A DNA stretch of 64,000 nucleotides, taken from Lagopus muta (Eukaryota > Chordata > Aves > Galliformes > Phasianidae). Location of the stretch: assembly GCF_023343835.1 (NCBI RefSeq), contig NC_064471.1, forward strand, positions 4,887,598-4,951,597, in the 5' to 3' direction. The translations under genes and the position numbers were made by a program. Shown piece by piece: positions 1 to 10,114 of this stretch. Below the pieces are notes generated by a model, which saw only the letters and a program-made list of their open reading frames with translations, had not been told where the DNA came from and did no database searches. Position 1 is the first letter of the stretch; every line of letters begins with the position of its first letter.

Positions 1-276
1 CGTCTGTACTTCAGTCACTCAACTGGACTGCACTTCTCACCCCAGCATTGTGGTGAGGTCTATACAATTCAAACAGACTCTCTCTCTCTCTCTCTCTCTC
101 ATTGTATTTTACTAATACTATATTTATTAAAATCATTTGTTTCACCTCAGATCAGTGCTGTTGTTTTCAAGTATTTTGGGGTCCCCTGCTTCCCCTTTCC
201 CAGAGGCGCGGATCCGCAGATCCCTCCGCCCTGCTGGTCACGGAACTGGGCCGGACCAGCCCATAAACCGTTGACA
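1..276 (+). mobile_element. Family A LTR, 3' part (element A-i)
   Basis: This is the downstream half of a family A LTR, cut by the window edge. It is the reverse complement of the left part of the LTR at 4285-4812 with very few differences (for example one T/G change in the AT-rich stretch near 125). It carries the same TC tract (about 80-101) and the same CCGTTGACA end at 276. Near-identity to the intact element's LTR implies a second recent family A copy whose 5' end lies outside the window. Confidence 0.9.
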
Positions 277-503
277 CTGGCCTTAGATGTTGCTGAGCGG
301 GAGAGGTGGCCAATGCTCTATCTTTACACTGACTCATGGATGGTAGCAAATGCCTTATGGGGGTGGTTACAGCAGTGGGAGCAAAATAACTGGCAAAGAA
401 GGGGTAAACCTATTTGGGCTGCTGAACTGTGGAAAGACATTGCTGCCCGAACAAAGAATATGGTTGTGAAGGTGCGCCATGTAGATGCTCATGTGCCCAA
501 GAG
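277..503 (+). pseudogene. pol: Family A RNase H fragment fused directly to an LTR
   Basis: Immediately after the LTR end the sequence encodes part of retroviral RNase H, including LALDVAERERWPMLYLYTDS (the third catalytic Asp, in YTDS) and VRHVDAHVPK. It is nearly identical to the same part of the intact Pol at 4859-8044. It begins in mid-domain and stops at 503, where unrelated sequence follows. Primer site, gag, protease, RT and integrase are all missing, so this is a deletion product of a 5' LTR joined to RNase H. Confidence 0.85.
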
Positions 504-970
504 CATTTCTATACACCATGGCTGTATAGAAATTTCTCTCTGTTCTTTTCTGTTCACCTAGCCAAATGTCGTTTTCATCACCAAGGAGAAGCATGTTTAC
601 TAGTCTCAAAATAACTCATTTCACATGAGTTTTAAGTCACCCTCACTAGTCACCTCTGCAGCCTTTTCCAGGAATGGAATTAAAGCTTTAACAGGATCTA
701 AGATCTTCACTAAATTTACACACGTGCCATGGAACATTTCTCCAGTTCATTACTTGATCACCGAGGTTAGCTGCTTTGGAGCTGTCCCGGCCAGAATTGC
801 AACAACTGTTCACGAGGTACAGGGGAGTTTCGGTCGGTTCCTTCATCCAGAGAGCCCAGAGATAACAGAGAAGCCTGGCAGCTCTCATGAGAGCAGCTAA
901 GTGGAGTGTACGTTGCCGGGGCAACGGCTCTGCATCCACGCCCCCTTCCCAGAAAAAGCCTCAGGGAGGA
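504..970. other. Unassigned spacer
   Basis: No retroviral or CR1 coding similarity and no convincing RNA gene is seen here. Short open frames exist on both strands but have no recognisable domain. The stretch ends at the 3' tail of a minus-strand CR1. Confidence 0.5.
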
Positions 971-1738
971 ATCACAGAATCACAGAATTGTAGGGGTTGG
1001 AATGGACCTCCAGAGATCATCGAGTCCAACCTCTCTGCCAAAGCAGGTTCCTTACAGCAGGTCGCACAGATAGGCATCCAGGCAGGTCTTGAACATCTCC
1101 AGAGAAGGAGACTCCACGACCTCCCTGGGCAGCCTGTTCCAGTGCTCCGTCACCTTCACTGTAAAGAAGTTCCTGCACACATTTGTGCGGAACTTCCTAT
1201 GCTGCAGTTTCCGGCCGTTTCCCCTTGTCCTGTCTCCACTCACCACTGAAAAGAGTCCGTCCTCACCATTCTGCCCCCCACACCTTAGATACTTATAGAC
1301 CTGGATCAGGTCCCCTCTCAGTCTTCTTTTCTCAAGGCAGAACAGACCCAGTTCACTCAGCCTTTCCTCATAGGAGAGATGCTCCAGGACCTTCACCATC
1401 TTTGTGGCCCTCCGCTGGACTCTTTCCAAGAGATCCCTGTCTTTTTTGTACTGGGGAGCCCAGACCTGGGCGCAGTACTCCAGATGAGGCCTTACCAGGG
1501 CAGAGTAGAGGGGGAGGATCACCTCCCTCGACCTGCTGGCCACGCTCCTTTTAATGCATCGCAGAATGCCATTGGCCTTCTTGGCCACAAGGGCACACTG
1601 CTGGCTCATGGCCAACCTGTCGTCCACCAGGACACCCAGATCCCTCTCCGCAGAGCTCCTCTCCAGCAGGTCATCCCCCAACCTGTACCGGTGCATGGAA
1701 TTATTCCTCCCCAGATGCAAGACTCTACACTTGCTTTT
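971..1738 (-). mobile_element. CR1 LINE, 3' portion of ORF2 (outer copy)
   Basis: The minus strand encodes the C-terminal part of CR1 ORF2: [45 protein letters not shown] and [11 protein letters not shown]. It stays open for about 229 codons (1741-1052). The 3' end, with repeated ATTCTGTGATTCT, lies at 971-990. It is 5'-truncated and interrupted: another CR1 sits at 1739-2972 and the outer copy resumes at 2973. It is a dead remnant without endonuclease or RT catalytic core. Confidence 0.9.
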
Positions 1739-2972
1739 CATAGAATCATGGAATCATAGAATCACTAAGGTTGGAAAAGACCTAAAAGATCATCCAGTCC
1801 AACCATTCACCTATTCCCAATAGGTCCCACTAAACCATGTCCCTCAACACAACATCCAGCCTTTCCTTGAACACCCCCAGGCTCGGTGACTCCACCACCT
1901 CCCCGGGCAGTCCATTCCAGTGCCTGATCACCCTTTCTGAAAAGTAATACTTCCTAATGTCCAGCCTGAATCTCCCCTGCCGTAGCTTGAAACCATTCCC
2001 TCTGGTACTATCACTAATGACACGAGAGAAGAGGCCGACCCCCAGCTCACTACAACCTCCTTTCAGGAAGTTATAGAGAGCAATGAGGTCTCCCCTGAGC
2101 CTCCTCTTCTCCAGGCTGAACAATCCCAGCTCCTTCAACCGCTCCTCATATGGCCTGTGTTCCAGACCCCTCACCAGCTTTGTTGCTCTCCTTTGAACAC
2201 GTTCCAGGGCCTCAATGTCTTTCTTGCAGTGAGGGGCCCAAAACTGGACACAGTACTCGAGGTGCGGCCTCACTAGTGCAGAGTACAGGGGATCAATCAC
2301 CTCTCTGCTCCTGCTTGCAACACTGTTTCTGATGCAAGCCAGGATGCCACTGGCCTTCTTGGCCACCTGGGCACACTGTCGGCTCATGTTCAGCCGAGCA
2401 TCAATCAATACCCCCAGGTCCATTTCCTCTACGCAATCCTCCAGCCACACCGCCCCAAGCCTGTAGCGTCGCCTGGGGTTGTTGTAGCCGAAATGCAGGA
2501 CCCGGCATTTGGCCTTGTTGAAACTCATCCCATTGGCTTCAGCCCAGCTCTGAAGCCTGTCCAGATCCCTCTGTATGGCCTCGCTACCCCCAGGCAGATC
2601 CACACTTCCAGCCAATTTGGTGTCATCTGCAAATTTACTGAGGGTGCACTCGATGCCCTCATCCAGGTCATCAATAAAGATATTGAAGAGGACAGGCCCC
2701 AGCACTGACCCCTGGGGAACACCACTCACGACTGGTCGCCAGCTGGATTTAACTCCATTCACCAGCACTCTCTGAGCCCGGCCCTCCAGCCAGCTCCTTA
2801 CCGAGCTAAGAGTGTACCCATCCAAGCCTCGGGCTGCCAGCTTCTGCAGGAGAATGCTGTGGGAGACAGTGTCAAAGGCTTTGCTGAAGTCTAGGTAGAC
2901 CACATCAACAGCCTTTCCCTCATCCACCAGATGGGTCACTAGATCATAGAAGGAGATCAGGTTGGTCAAACA
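1739..2972 (-). mobile_element. CR1 LINE, RT C-terminal half (inner copy)
   Basis: The minus-strand open frame (2990-1830, about 386 codons) covers the reverse transcriptase from [20 protein letters not shown] through [16 protein letters not shown] (first catalytic Asp) and KFADDTKL (the FADD box) to the CR1 C-terminus. The 3' tail, with ATTCTATGATTCC-type repeats, lies at 1741-1765. GCTTTT flanks it at 1733-1738 and 2973-2978, a likely target duplication within the outer CR1. The RT is intact here, but endonuclease and ORF1 are missing through 5' truncation. Confidence 0.88.
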
Positions 2973-3055
2973 GCTTTTGTTAAACCTCATCCGTTTTTTT
3001 TCTGCCCAGCTCTCCAGCCTGTCCAGGTCTTGCTGAATGGCAGCACGGCAGAGGA
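2973..3055 (-). mobile_element. Continuation of the outer CR1
   Basis: The sequence continues the outer CR1 from where it was cut at 1738, reading the minus-strand segment around the [17 protein letters not shown] region (cccagctctccagcctgtcc). It ends near 3055. Confidence 0.65.
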
Positions 3056-4284
3056 GGGATGGAGAGTTAGGGTGTGTGAATTGTGTGGGCTGGTCAAACG
3101 AGGAGAAGCTGGAAGTCGCCTATTCGTGTGATTACACAGGGAGCGGGATTGTTATCTCACTATGAAGCGAGTGATTTTCAGGGTAAACTCTGAGTGGATC
3201 AGTCAGAGCAGATCAGGCAAGGCAAGCTGGCAGGGCAGGGCACCTTGCCATATAGGAGGGGGCTTAGCACTTAGCACTTAACATGTCAGTTAATAAGTCG
3301 TTGCTCTCTGGACACATCGAGGTGCAACCATGCGACAAGCTGCTGCTAAAAGGGACATAGAGACTCAGACTGAAAGCATGAATGTCCATGCTGCAGTTCA
3401 GGACTCAGGCTGCGGAGAATGCCTGGCCCTGTCACTGCTACAGGAGGGCAGCAGGGATACAACCAGGATACAACCTGTGTGAGGTGTGAGCAGGTGGATG
3501 ATCTGCTCAGCCTGGTGATAGAGCTAAAGGAGAAAGTAGAAAGGCTGAGGAGCATCTGGGATTATGGGAAGGGAATTCATTGGTGGAGTCGCACTCTGCC
3601 ATCCCTACAGTGAGGGCACAGGGGAGATGCTCCTCAAGCAGTGAGGTATCATCTACCCTCTCATAGGCCCTCTAGAAGGGCCACAAATATTCTTGGGAGC
3701 AAGCTGGCTGGGCTGGTTAGCAGGGCTTTAAACTACATATGATGGGGGAAGGGGGTGTATTGGGTGACAGAGAAGTGTGTGGGAACGCTGTCACCTTGGG
3801 AGGCAGTAAGGGAAAACCCCAGACTTGTCCTGGGGATATTAGGGATGGCTCCTCTGAAAAAGCAACGAGGCCAATAGCTAAGCTGAACTGCCTCTATACC
3901 AATGTGTGCAGCATGGGAATTAAACAGGAGGAGCTAGAAACCATGGTGCAGTAGTGAAAGTACAACCTAATTGCTATCACAGAAGCATGGTGGGATGAAT
4001 CCCACAATTGGAATACCCTGATTGAGGTCTACAGGCTTTTCAGAAGGGATAGACAGGGTAGGAGGGGTGGGGGAGTTGCCCTCTATGTTAGGAAGTGGAT
4101 AGATTGCGAAGAGTTGTGTCTGAGGAACAGCCATGATCAGGTCGAGAGCTTGTGGGTTAAAATCAAGGATCAGTCCAGTAAAAGGCATCTAGAGGTTGGG
4201 CTCTGCTACACACCACCTGATCAGGGGGAGCCTGTTGACGAGGCCTTCTTGCTTCAGCTGCAGGAGGTGTTGCATTCACAGGAT
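3056..4284 (+). mobile_element. CR1 LINE 5' portion: leader, ORF1 remnant, endonuclease N-terminus
   Basis: This is a plus-strand CR1 retaining the 5' part that most copies lack. Around 3290-3610 there is an ORF1-like segment with CVRCEQVDDLLSLVIELKEK, a likely coiled coil. From about 3880, ORF2 starts with LNCLYTNVCSMGIKQEELE and runs into the AP-endonuclease domain (IAITEAWWDES, GGVALYVRKWID, VGLCYTPPDQGE). A TAG near 3952 and several frameshifts make it a pseudogene. The endonuclease is cut at 4284 by the A-ii provirus and resumes at 10867. Confidence 0.85.
4279..4284. repeat. Target-site duplication, left copy (CAGGAT)
   Basis: CAGGAT directly precedes the LTR terminus TGTCAACGG and is repeated exactly at 10867-10872 after the other LTR. 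Removing the provirus and one copy restores a continuous CR1 endonuclease reading through LMGDFNHPD. Confidence 0.95.
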
Positions 4285-4812
4285 TGTCAACGGTTTATGG
4301 GCTGGTCCGGCCCAGTTCCGTGACCAGCAGGGCGGAGGGATCTGCGGATCCGCGCCTCTGGGAAAGGGGAAGCAGGGGACCCCAAAATACTTGAAAACAA
4401 CAGCACTGATCTGAGGTGAAACAAATGATTTTACTAAATATAGTATTAGTAAAATACAATGAGAGAGAGAGAGAGAGAGAGAGTCTGTTTGAATTGTATA
4501 GACCTCACCACAATGCTGGGGTGAGAAGTGCAGTCCAGTTGAGTGACTGAAGTACAGACGGCGAAGCGCAGGCGGCGAAGCGCAGGCGGCGAAGCGCAGA
4601 TAGCGAAGCGCAGACAGCGAAGAGCAGGCGAAGAAGAAGGATCAGGTGACCTTGCTTGGAGTTATATCCCCTTGCTGACCGCAAAGTCTCCTGGGGAAAA
4701 GTAGTTCTTCTCCGACGGACGAACATTCGGCAGATATCAAACCCCACCCCCAATGCATTACATGATGTTATGGTGTGGAATACTGATGACCAAAAATCAT
4801 AAAACCATGACA
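4285..4812 (-). repeat. A-ii 3' LTR (528 bp)
   Basis: Ends are TG...CA (TGTCATGG... to ...CCGTTGACA on the minus strand). It contains a GA tract (about 4461-4483), a block of about four 14-bp units of the form CGCTTCGCCGCCTG (about 4558-4625) and a TATA-like GGATATAACTCC (about 4660-4672). By eye it matches the 5' LTR base for base. Confidence 0.95.
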
Positions 4813-4828
4813 TTCCACCCCTTATTCT
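4813..4828 (-). promoter_or_regulatory. Polypurine tract of A-ii
   Basis: The minus strand reads AGAATAAGGGGTGGAA immediately before the 3' LTR. This is the purine-rich primer for plus-strand DNA synthesis. The same tract adjoins the 3' LTRs at 27453, 39323 and 62095-62110. Confidence 0.9.
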
Positions 4829-4858
4829 ACATCACTACATCATGCTTAACATATGGGA

Positions 4859-7800
4859 TTACAGACTGCACTCCCCTAACATCAAATTCCCTTGTGGTAC
4901 ACACTGAACATCCCCATTTTTCTGCATCACCCACCAGGTGGACCCAGGTCCCTGGGCAAAGACAGTTCCGCGAAGAGGTTTGCCTTTCCCAGAAGCGGGA
5001 AAAACCCAAACTGCTTTTCCTAACATGTTCTTTACATGTACTACAGGGACCTTATCTCCCTCTACAATATGTAGGGAGCTGGATTGGGTAGGACCATCTC
5101 GACTGATTGATCCTCTGGTGTTAACCAGCCAGGTGGCTTCTGCCAAATGCTTCTCCCAGTGTTTAAATGTTCCGCCACCCATTGCTTTCAACATCGTTTT
5201 TAACAACCCATTGTAGCGTTCGATCTTACCAGAGGCTGGTGCATGATAGGGGATATGATAAATCCACTCAATGCCATGTTCTCTGGCCCAAGTATCCACA
5301 AGTGAATTTTTAAAATGAGTCCCATTATCTGACTCAATCCTTTCTGGGGTGCCATGTCGCCACAGGATTTGCCTCTCCAGACCTAATATGGTGTTTCGGG
5401 CGGTAGCATGGGGTACTGCATATGTTTCAAGCCACCCGGTTGTTGCCTCCACCATGGTGAGCACATAATGCTTACCATTGCGAGATCGTGGCAAGGTGAT
5501 ATAATCAACCTGCCATGCCTCCCCATATTTGTACTTTTGCCATCGCCCTTCCTCCCAGAGAGGTTTCATCCTCTTAGCTTGTTTAATTGTGGCGCATGTA
5601 TCACAGTCATGAATTATTTGTACAATGGCATCCATAGTTAAGTCCACCCCTCGGTCTCTGGCCCATTTGTATGTTGCGTCTCTCCCTTGATGACCTGAGG
5701 TCTCATGGGCCCACCGAGCTAAAAATAACTCACCCTTGTTCTGCCAGTCCAGGTCTATTTGAGCCACCTCAATTCTGGCAGCTCGGTCTACCTGATGGTT
5801 ATTTTGCTGTTCTTCAGTAGCCCGACTCTTGGGCACATGAGCATCTACATGGCGCACCTTTACAACCATATTTTTTGTTCGGGTAGCAATATCTTTCCAT
5901 AGGTCAGCAGCCCAAATAGGCTTGCCCTTTCTTTGCCAATTATTTTGCTCCCACTGCTGTAACCACCCCCATAAGGCATTTGCTACCATCCATGAATCAG
6001 TGTAAAGATAGAGCATTGGCCACCTCTCCCGCTCAGCGACATCTAAGGCCAGTTGGACAGCCTTTACCTCTGCAAATTGGCTCGATTCTCCTTTCCCTTC
6101 GGTGGCCTCTGCAACTTGTCGTGTGGGGCTCCACACAGCAGATTTCCATCTGCGATGCTTTCCCACAATACGACACGATCCATCTGTGAACAGGGCATAT
6201 TTCTTTTCATCCTCTGGTAGTTCATTGTATGGTGGGGCTTCTTTAGCACACAGTACCTCTTCTGCTGGTGACGTTCCAAACTTCTTACATTCAGGCCAGT
6301 CCATGATCACCTCTAGGATTCCTGGACGGCTGAGGTTCCCCATCCGTGCTCGTTGTGTAATCAGTGCAATCCACTTACTCCAAGTGGCATCAGTAGCATG
6401 ATGGGTGGAAGGAACCTTTCCCTTGAACATCCAGTTCAACACTGGCAGTCGAGGTGCCAGAAGGAGCTGTGTTTCGGTACCGACTACTTCGGAAGCAGCC
6501 CGAACCCCCTCATATGCAGCTAAGATCTCCTTTTCAGTTGGAGTGTAGCCCTCCTCCGACCCCCTGTAGGCTCGACTCCAGAATCCCAGGGGTCGGCCTC
6601 GGGTCTCTCCTGAGGCTCTTTGCCACAAACTCCAAGTGGGACCCTTTTCTCCAGCAGCAGTATAGAGGATGTTCTTCACATCCTGTTCCATCCGTACTGG
6701 CCCCAGGGCCACAGCACGGGCTATCTCTTGTTTAATCTGCTCAAAAGCCTGCTGTTGCTCAGGACCCCACACAAAATCATTCTTCTTCCGTGTCACCTGA
6801 TAAAGTGGGCTTACAATGAGGCTGTAGTTTGGAACATGCATTCTCCAAAAACCCACTACGCCCAGAAACGATTGTGTCTCTTTCTTATTAGTGGGGGGAG
6901 ACATGGCAGTGATTTTGTCGATCACATCTGTCGGGATGTGACGACGGCCATCTTGCCACTTTATGCCTAGGAACTGAATTTCCTGGGCAGGTCCTTTCAC
7001 TTTGCTTCGCTTAATAGCAAAACCAGCACGGAGAAGGATCTGGATTATTTGCTCTCCTTTCTCAAAAACTTCCTTTGCTGTGTTGCCCCACACAATGATG
7101 TCATCAATGTACTGTAAGTGCTCAGGGGCACCTCCCTGTTCCAGTGCAGCTTGGATCAAACCATGACAAATAGTTGGACTATGTTTCCACCCCTGGGGCA
7201 AACGGTTCCAGGTATACTGAATGCCCCTCCATGTGAAAGCGAACTGTGGCCTACATTCTTTGGCCAAAGGAATGGAGAAAAAGGCGTTAGCAATGTCAAT
7301 GGTGGCATACCACTTAGCTGCTTTTGACTCCAGTTCGTATTGGAGTTCTAACATGTCTGGCACAGCAGCACTCAATGAGGGTGTGACTTCATTCAGGCCA
7401 CGGTAGTCCACCGTCAGCTTCCATTCTCCACTGGCTTTACGCACTGGCCATATGGGGCTGTTAAAGGGCGAGTGAGTTTTGTTGATCACTCCCTGATTCT
7501 CTAATTGATGAATTAACTTCTGAATGGGGAGCAAGGAATCCCTGTTGGTGCGATACTGCCGTCTGTGCACCGTTTTTGTAGCTATCGGTACCTGTTGCTC
7601 TTCCACTCGTAGCAACCCCACAACAGACGGATCTTCTGATAGGCCAGGCAGAACAGACAACTGCTTAACACCTTCTGTGTCTACAGCAGCTATTCCAAAG
7701 GCCCATCGATACCCTTTGGGATCCTTAAAATATCCCCTTCTAAGGTAATCGATACCAAGAATACATGGAGCCCCTGGGCCAGTCACAATAGGGTGCTTTT

Positions 7801-8044
7801 GCCAGTCTTTACCAGTGAGGCTGATTTCGGCCTCCAACATAGTCAGTTCTTGGGAACCTCCTGTCACCCCATGAATATAAATTGATTTTGTCCCTTGGTG
7901 ACTCGAGGGCATTAGAGTGCACTGTGCACCAGTATCCACCAGGGCCTTATATTTCTGTGGTTCTGATGTACCAGGCCATCTAATCCACACAGTCCAATAA
8001 ACTCTATTATCCCTTTCCCCCCCCTGGCTGGGGGCAGGGCCCCT
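4859..8044 (-). CDS. pol: Pol polyprotein: protease, RT, RNase H, integrase
   Basis: The frame continues in phase from gag after the UAG at 8045-8047. Numbering from the GTG codon at 7990: protease DTG at 19-21; RT first Asp at 232 (TIDIANAF), LPQGWKHSPT at 264-273 and YIDD at 294-297; RNase H D603 (FTDGS), E641 (AEVKA), D665 (YTDS) and D735 (HQVDRAA); integrase zinc finger H762, H767, C796 and C799; and a D829, D888, E924 core with 35 residues between the last two. All expected catalytic residues are present and there are no internal stops. It is expected to be made only as a Gag-Pol fusion by stop readthrough. No dUTPase follows integrase, unlike some mammalian ERV-L. Other family A copies in the window are broken. 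Confidence 0.93.
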   Translation of the reverse strand, partial: RGPAPSQGGERDNRVYWTVWIRWPGTSEPQKYKALVDTGAQCTLMPSSHQGTKSIYIHGVTGGSQELTMLEAEISLTGKDWQKHPIVTGPGAPCILGIDYLRRGYFKDPKGYRWAFGIAAVDTEGVKQLSVLPGLSEDPSVVGLLRVEEQQVPIATKTVHRRQYRTNRDSLLPIQKLIHQLENQGVINKTHSPFNSPIWPVRKASGEWKLTVDYRGLNEVTPSLSAAVPDMLELQYELESKAAKWYATIDIANAFFSIPLAKECRPQFAFTWRGIQYTWNRLPQGWKHSPTICHGLIQAALEQGGAPEHLQYIDDIIVWGNTAKEVFEKGEQIIQILLRAGFAIKRSKVKGPAQEIQFLGIKWQDGRRHIPTDVIDKITAMSPPTNKKETQSFLGVVGFWRMHVPNYSLIVSPLYQVTRKKNDFVWGPEQQQAFEQIKQEIARAVALGPVRMEQDVKNILYTAAGEKGPTWSLWQRASGETRGRPLGFWSRAYRGSEEGYTPTEKEILAAYEGVRAASEVVGTETQLLLAPRLPVLNWMFKGKVPSTHHATDATWSKWIALITQRARMGNLSRPGILEVIMDWPECKKFGTSPAEEVLCAKEAPPYNELPEDEKKYALFTDGSCRIVGKHRRWKSAVWSPTRQVAEATEGKGESSQFAEVKAVQLALDVAERERWPMLYLYTDSWMVANALWGWLQQWEQNNWQRKGKPIWAADLWKDIATRTKNMVVKVRHVDAHVPKSRATEEQQNNHQVDRAARIEVAQIDLDWQNKGELFLARWAHETSGHQGRDATYKWARDRGVDLTMDAIVQIIHDCDTCATIKQAKRMKPLWEEGRWQKYKYGEAWQVDYITLPRSRNGKHYVLTMVEATTGWLETYAVPHATARNTILGLERQILWRHGTPERIESDNGTHFKNSLVDTWAREHGIEWIYHIPYHAPASGKIERYNGLLKTMLKAMGGGTFKHWEKHLAEATWLVNTRGSISRDGPTQSSSLHIVEGDKVPVVHVKNMLGKAVWVFPASGKGKPLRGTVFAQGPGSTWWVMQKNGDVQCVPQGNLMLGECSL

Positions 8045-8047
8045 CTA
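8005..8047 (-). promoter_or_regulatory. gag-pol UAG readthrough site with downstream hairpin
   Basis: The gag stop is UAG (8047-8045). The next codon, AGG, opens an 18-codon linker in the same frame that reaches the GTG codon at 7990, before the protease. Just 3' of the stop lies GGGGCCCUGCCCCCAGCCAG followed by a G run, in which CCCUG can pair with CAGGG. The same stop, phase and hairpin-forming sequence occur at 30843-30873 and 58762-58790. This resembles gammaretroviral gag-pol readthrough in logic. The RNA structure itself is inferred. Confidence 0.7.
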
Positions 8048-10114
8048 TTTGTTACCTCTGTTGTCTGCAGCAACTGGAGCAATCACCTTTCTGGAGTAGT
8101 TCACCTTGGTGGTTGATTTGTCTCGTAACTCTTTTACCCTTGCTTGAAGTGCAGGAGTAGGTTGCTTATGCCACTTCTTCATATCCTCTCCATGGTCGCG
8201 TAGGTAATGCCACAAGGCGAAACGTGACGTGGTCTTACTGTTGTCACTTGTTCGAGCAGGAGGACGTCTTCTTTTGATAGCTGAGACGTTGGATGACACT
8301 GACTGGGAGGAAATCAAGTTGGCTAGCCCCTCAAGTAGGCTGTTTTGGGAATCCTGTTCCTCATTGGATGTATCTGTTACCACCATGTATTCATCGGCAT
8401 CAGGCATAATTGATAGTTTATCTATTATATCTTCTTGTTTGTTCTCCATTCTGTCCAGCTTTTCAGCTACTTTTTCAATGGCTGAAACACAAGCTCGTAG
8501 GGGGCTTAAATGTAACTCGAAGTCTTGAAGCTTATTAACCAGCTCATTTATAAGGGGTCTTCTTTCCCCTCTGCCATACATAGCTGCAAATGTACTGGCG
8601 TACCTTTCAGGTGCAGTCTTTGTGAATGTACGCCACATATTTGGTGTACACCTGGCTCTCTCAGGGTCATGCTCTTGGTCTGGCTCATCAGGAATGAAAT
8701 CGGGGCTATGTAGTGTTTCCACCACAGCACATTCTCTCAAATAACGGATGCCTTCTTCCAAATCAGCCCATTTCTTCTTCTCGGGCATCAGATCGTCTTT
8801 GAAGGGGTATCTTTCTCTTACAGCTAACAACATCCTCTTCCAGAGGGTGAAGGCCTGGTTCTGGCATGTACTAATACCTCTGTCAATGGCTGAGTCCCTA
8901 GCAATGCCACCCAGTTGGCGAGCTTCTCTACTATCTAGCCACACACTGTTGGCCCCATTGTCCCAGCATCGAAGTAACCAAGTAGCAATAGGCTCATTTG
9001 GGTGGCGTGAGAAGTCTTTCCTCAGACTTCGAATTTCATTCATTTTCAGAGATCGATCCACAAAGGTAACAATATCTTGCTCACCTCTTGCTCTTCCAGG
9101 ACTTCTTGCCCTTGTAGGTGTTGGTGACCGTGGTCTTGCTGAGGGCCCCTCCCCTGGACTCAGAGGTGCTTCTCTTGGACCTCGGAGCCACTCCTCTGGA
9201 CCTCTTTCCTCCTCTTTCTTCTCTTCTAACTGAGTCGAGATTCGCTTTGTTTTCCGTCCTCTTACAGGGGCAACTGACATCGATTGTGGTGCCTCTTGTG
9301 GTTGATCAGGTTGGTCGGTTCCAATGCTCTCATCTTCCAGTTCAGCTTGGAGCTTGTTTCGTTCGATTATGACAGTATCTAGCTCAGATTGGAGGGAGTC
9401 TCTTTCAATTCGGAGGGCATCTCTCTCAGATTGGAGGTTTTTTCTCTGGAGCAGGAGACTCTCTCGCTCATTTTGAACTGTTTCCCTGAGACTCTCCCTT
9501 TCAATTTCAGAAGCTCTCTCTCTCTCCAGGATAGTATTGAATAAGGCCCGATAAGCATTAGCCAGGCCCCAAATCATATGTGCCTCCTCAGAACTGCCTA
9601 AGCCACAACATTCCTGCCTTAAATAGCTGTTTAGACTCTCAGGGTCTTTCAGGTGTTCTGGAGTAAAGTTCCATGAGACTGAAGATTTCCATTTGTCTAA
9701 AGTCTTTCCCAGACCTTTCCACACTCCCTGCCACTCAGTATTCTCTGGTTTTGGGGAGGACATCCTCAAAATATAATAAATACTAATACTGAGCGAAATT
9801 ATGAGCGATACATTCAGGGAGATTAGTAATGCGACTAGGTGTTCATTCAAAAACTGCACTACAGGCTGAAAGGTGAGACTGGAAACCTTAAAAAATCTCA
9901 GTCCTGTAAAATTGGTAGCTGTCTCCGGAATTGTAAGCCACATTGTACGAACGTGCCAGGTCCATATTTCCACCCATGTTTTCATTTGATTGTATAAGCC
10001 GATTGCTCCATAGAGCAAGGTGGCAAGCTTAATTAATGCCCAGTATGTTTTGAGCATTAGGAAAGAAGAGGCAGCAGCGTGCAGCCCTTTAAGAGTAAGT
10101 TTCACTACAGAAAG

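Noticed and set aside
1183..1554. Plus-strand open frames across the CR1 copies as possible host exons
   Set aside because: They are antisense shadows of CR1 ORF2 and recur at every CR1 in the window.
4505..4813. 102-codon open frame inside the A-ii LTR (identical at 10559-10867), reminiscent of LTR-encoded accessory genes
   Set aside because: Much of it is the translated 14-bp GC repeat, there is no recognisable domain, and related LTRs do not keep it open.
4812..4859. An env gene hidden between pol and the 3' LTR of A-ii
   Set aside because: Only 46 bases separate the pol stop from the LTR, and no alternative frame within pol has signal peptide plus membrane-anchor features.
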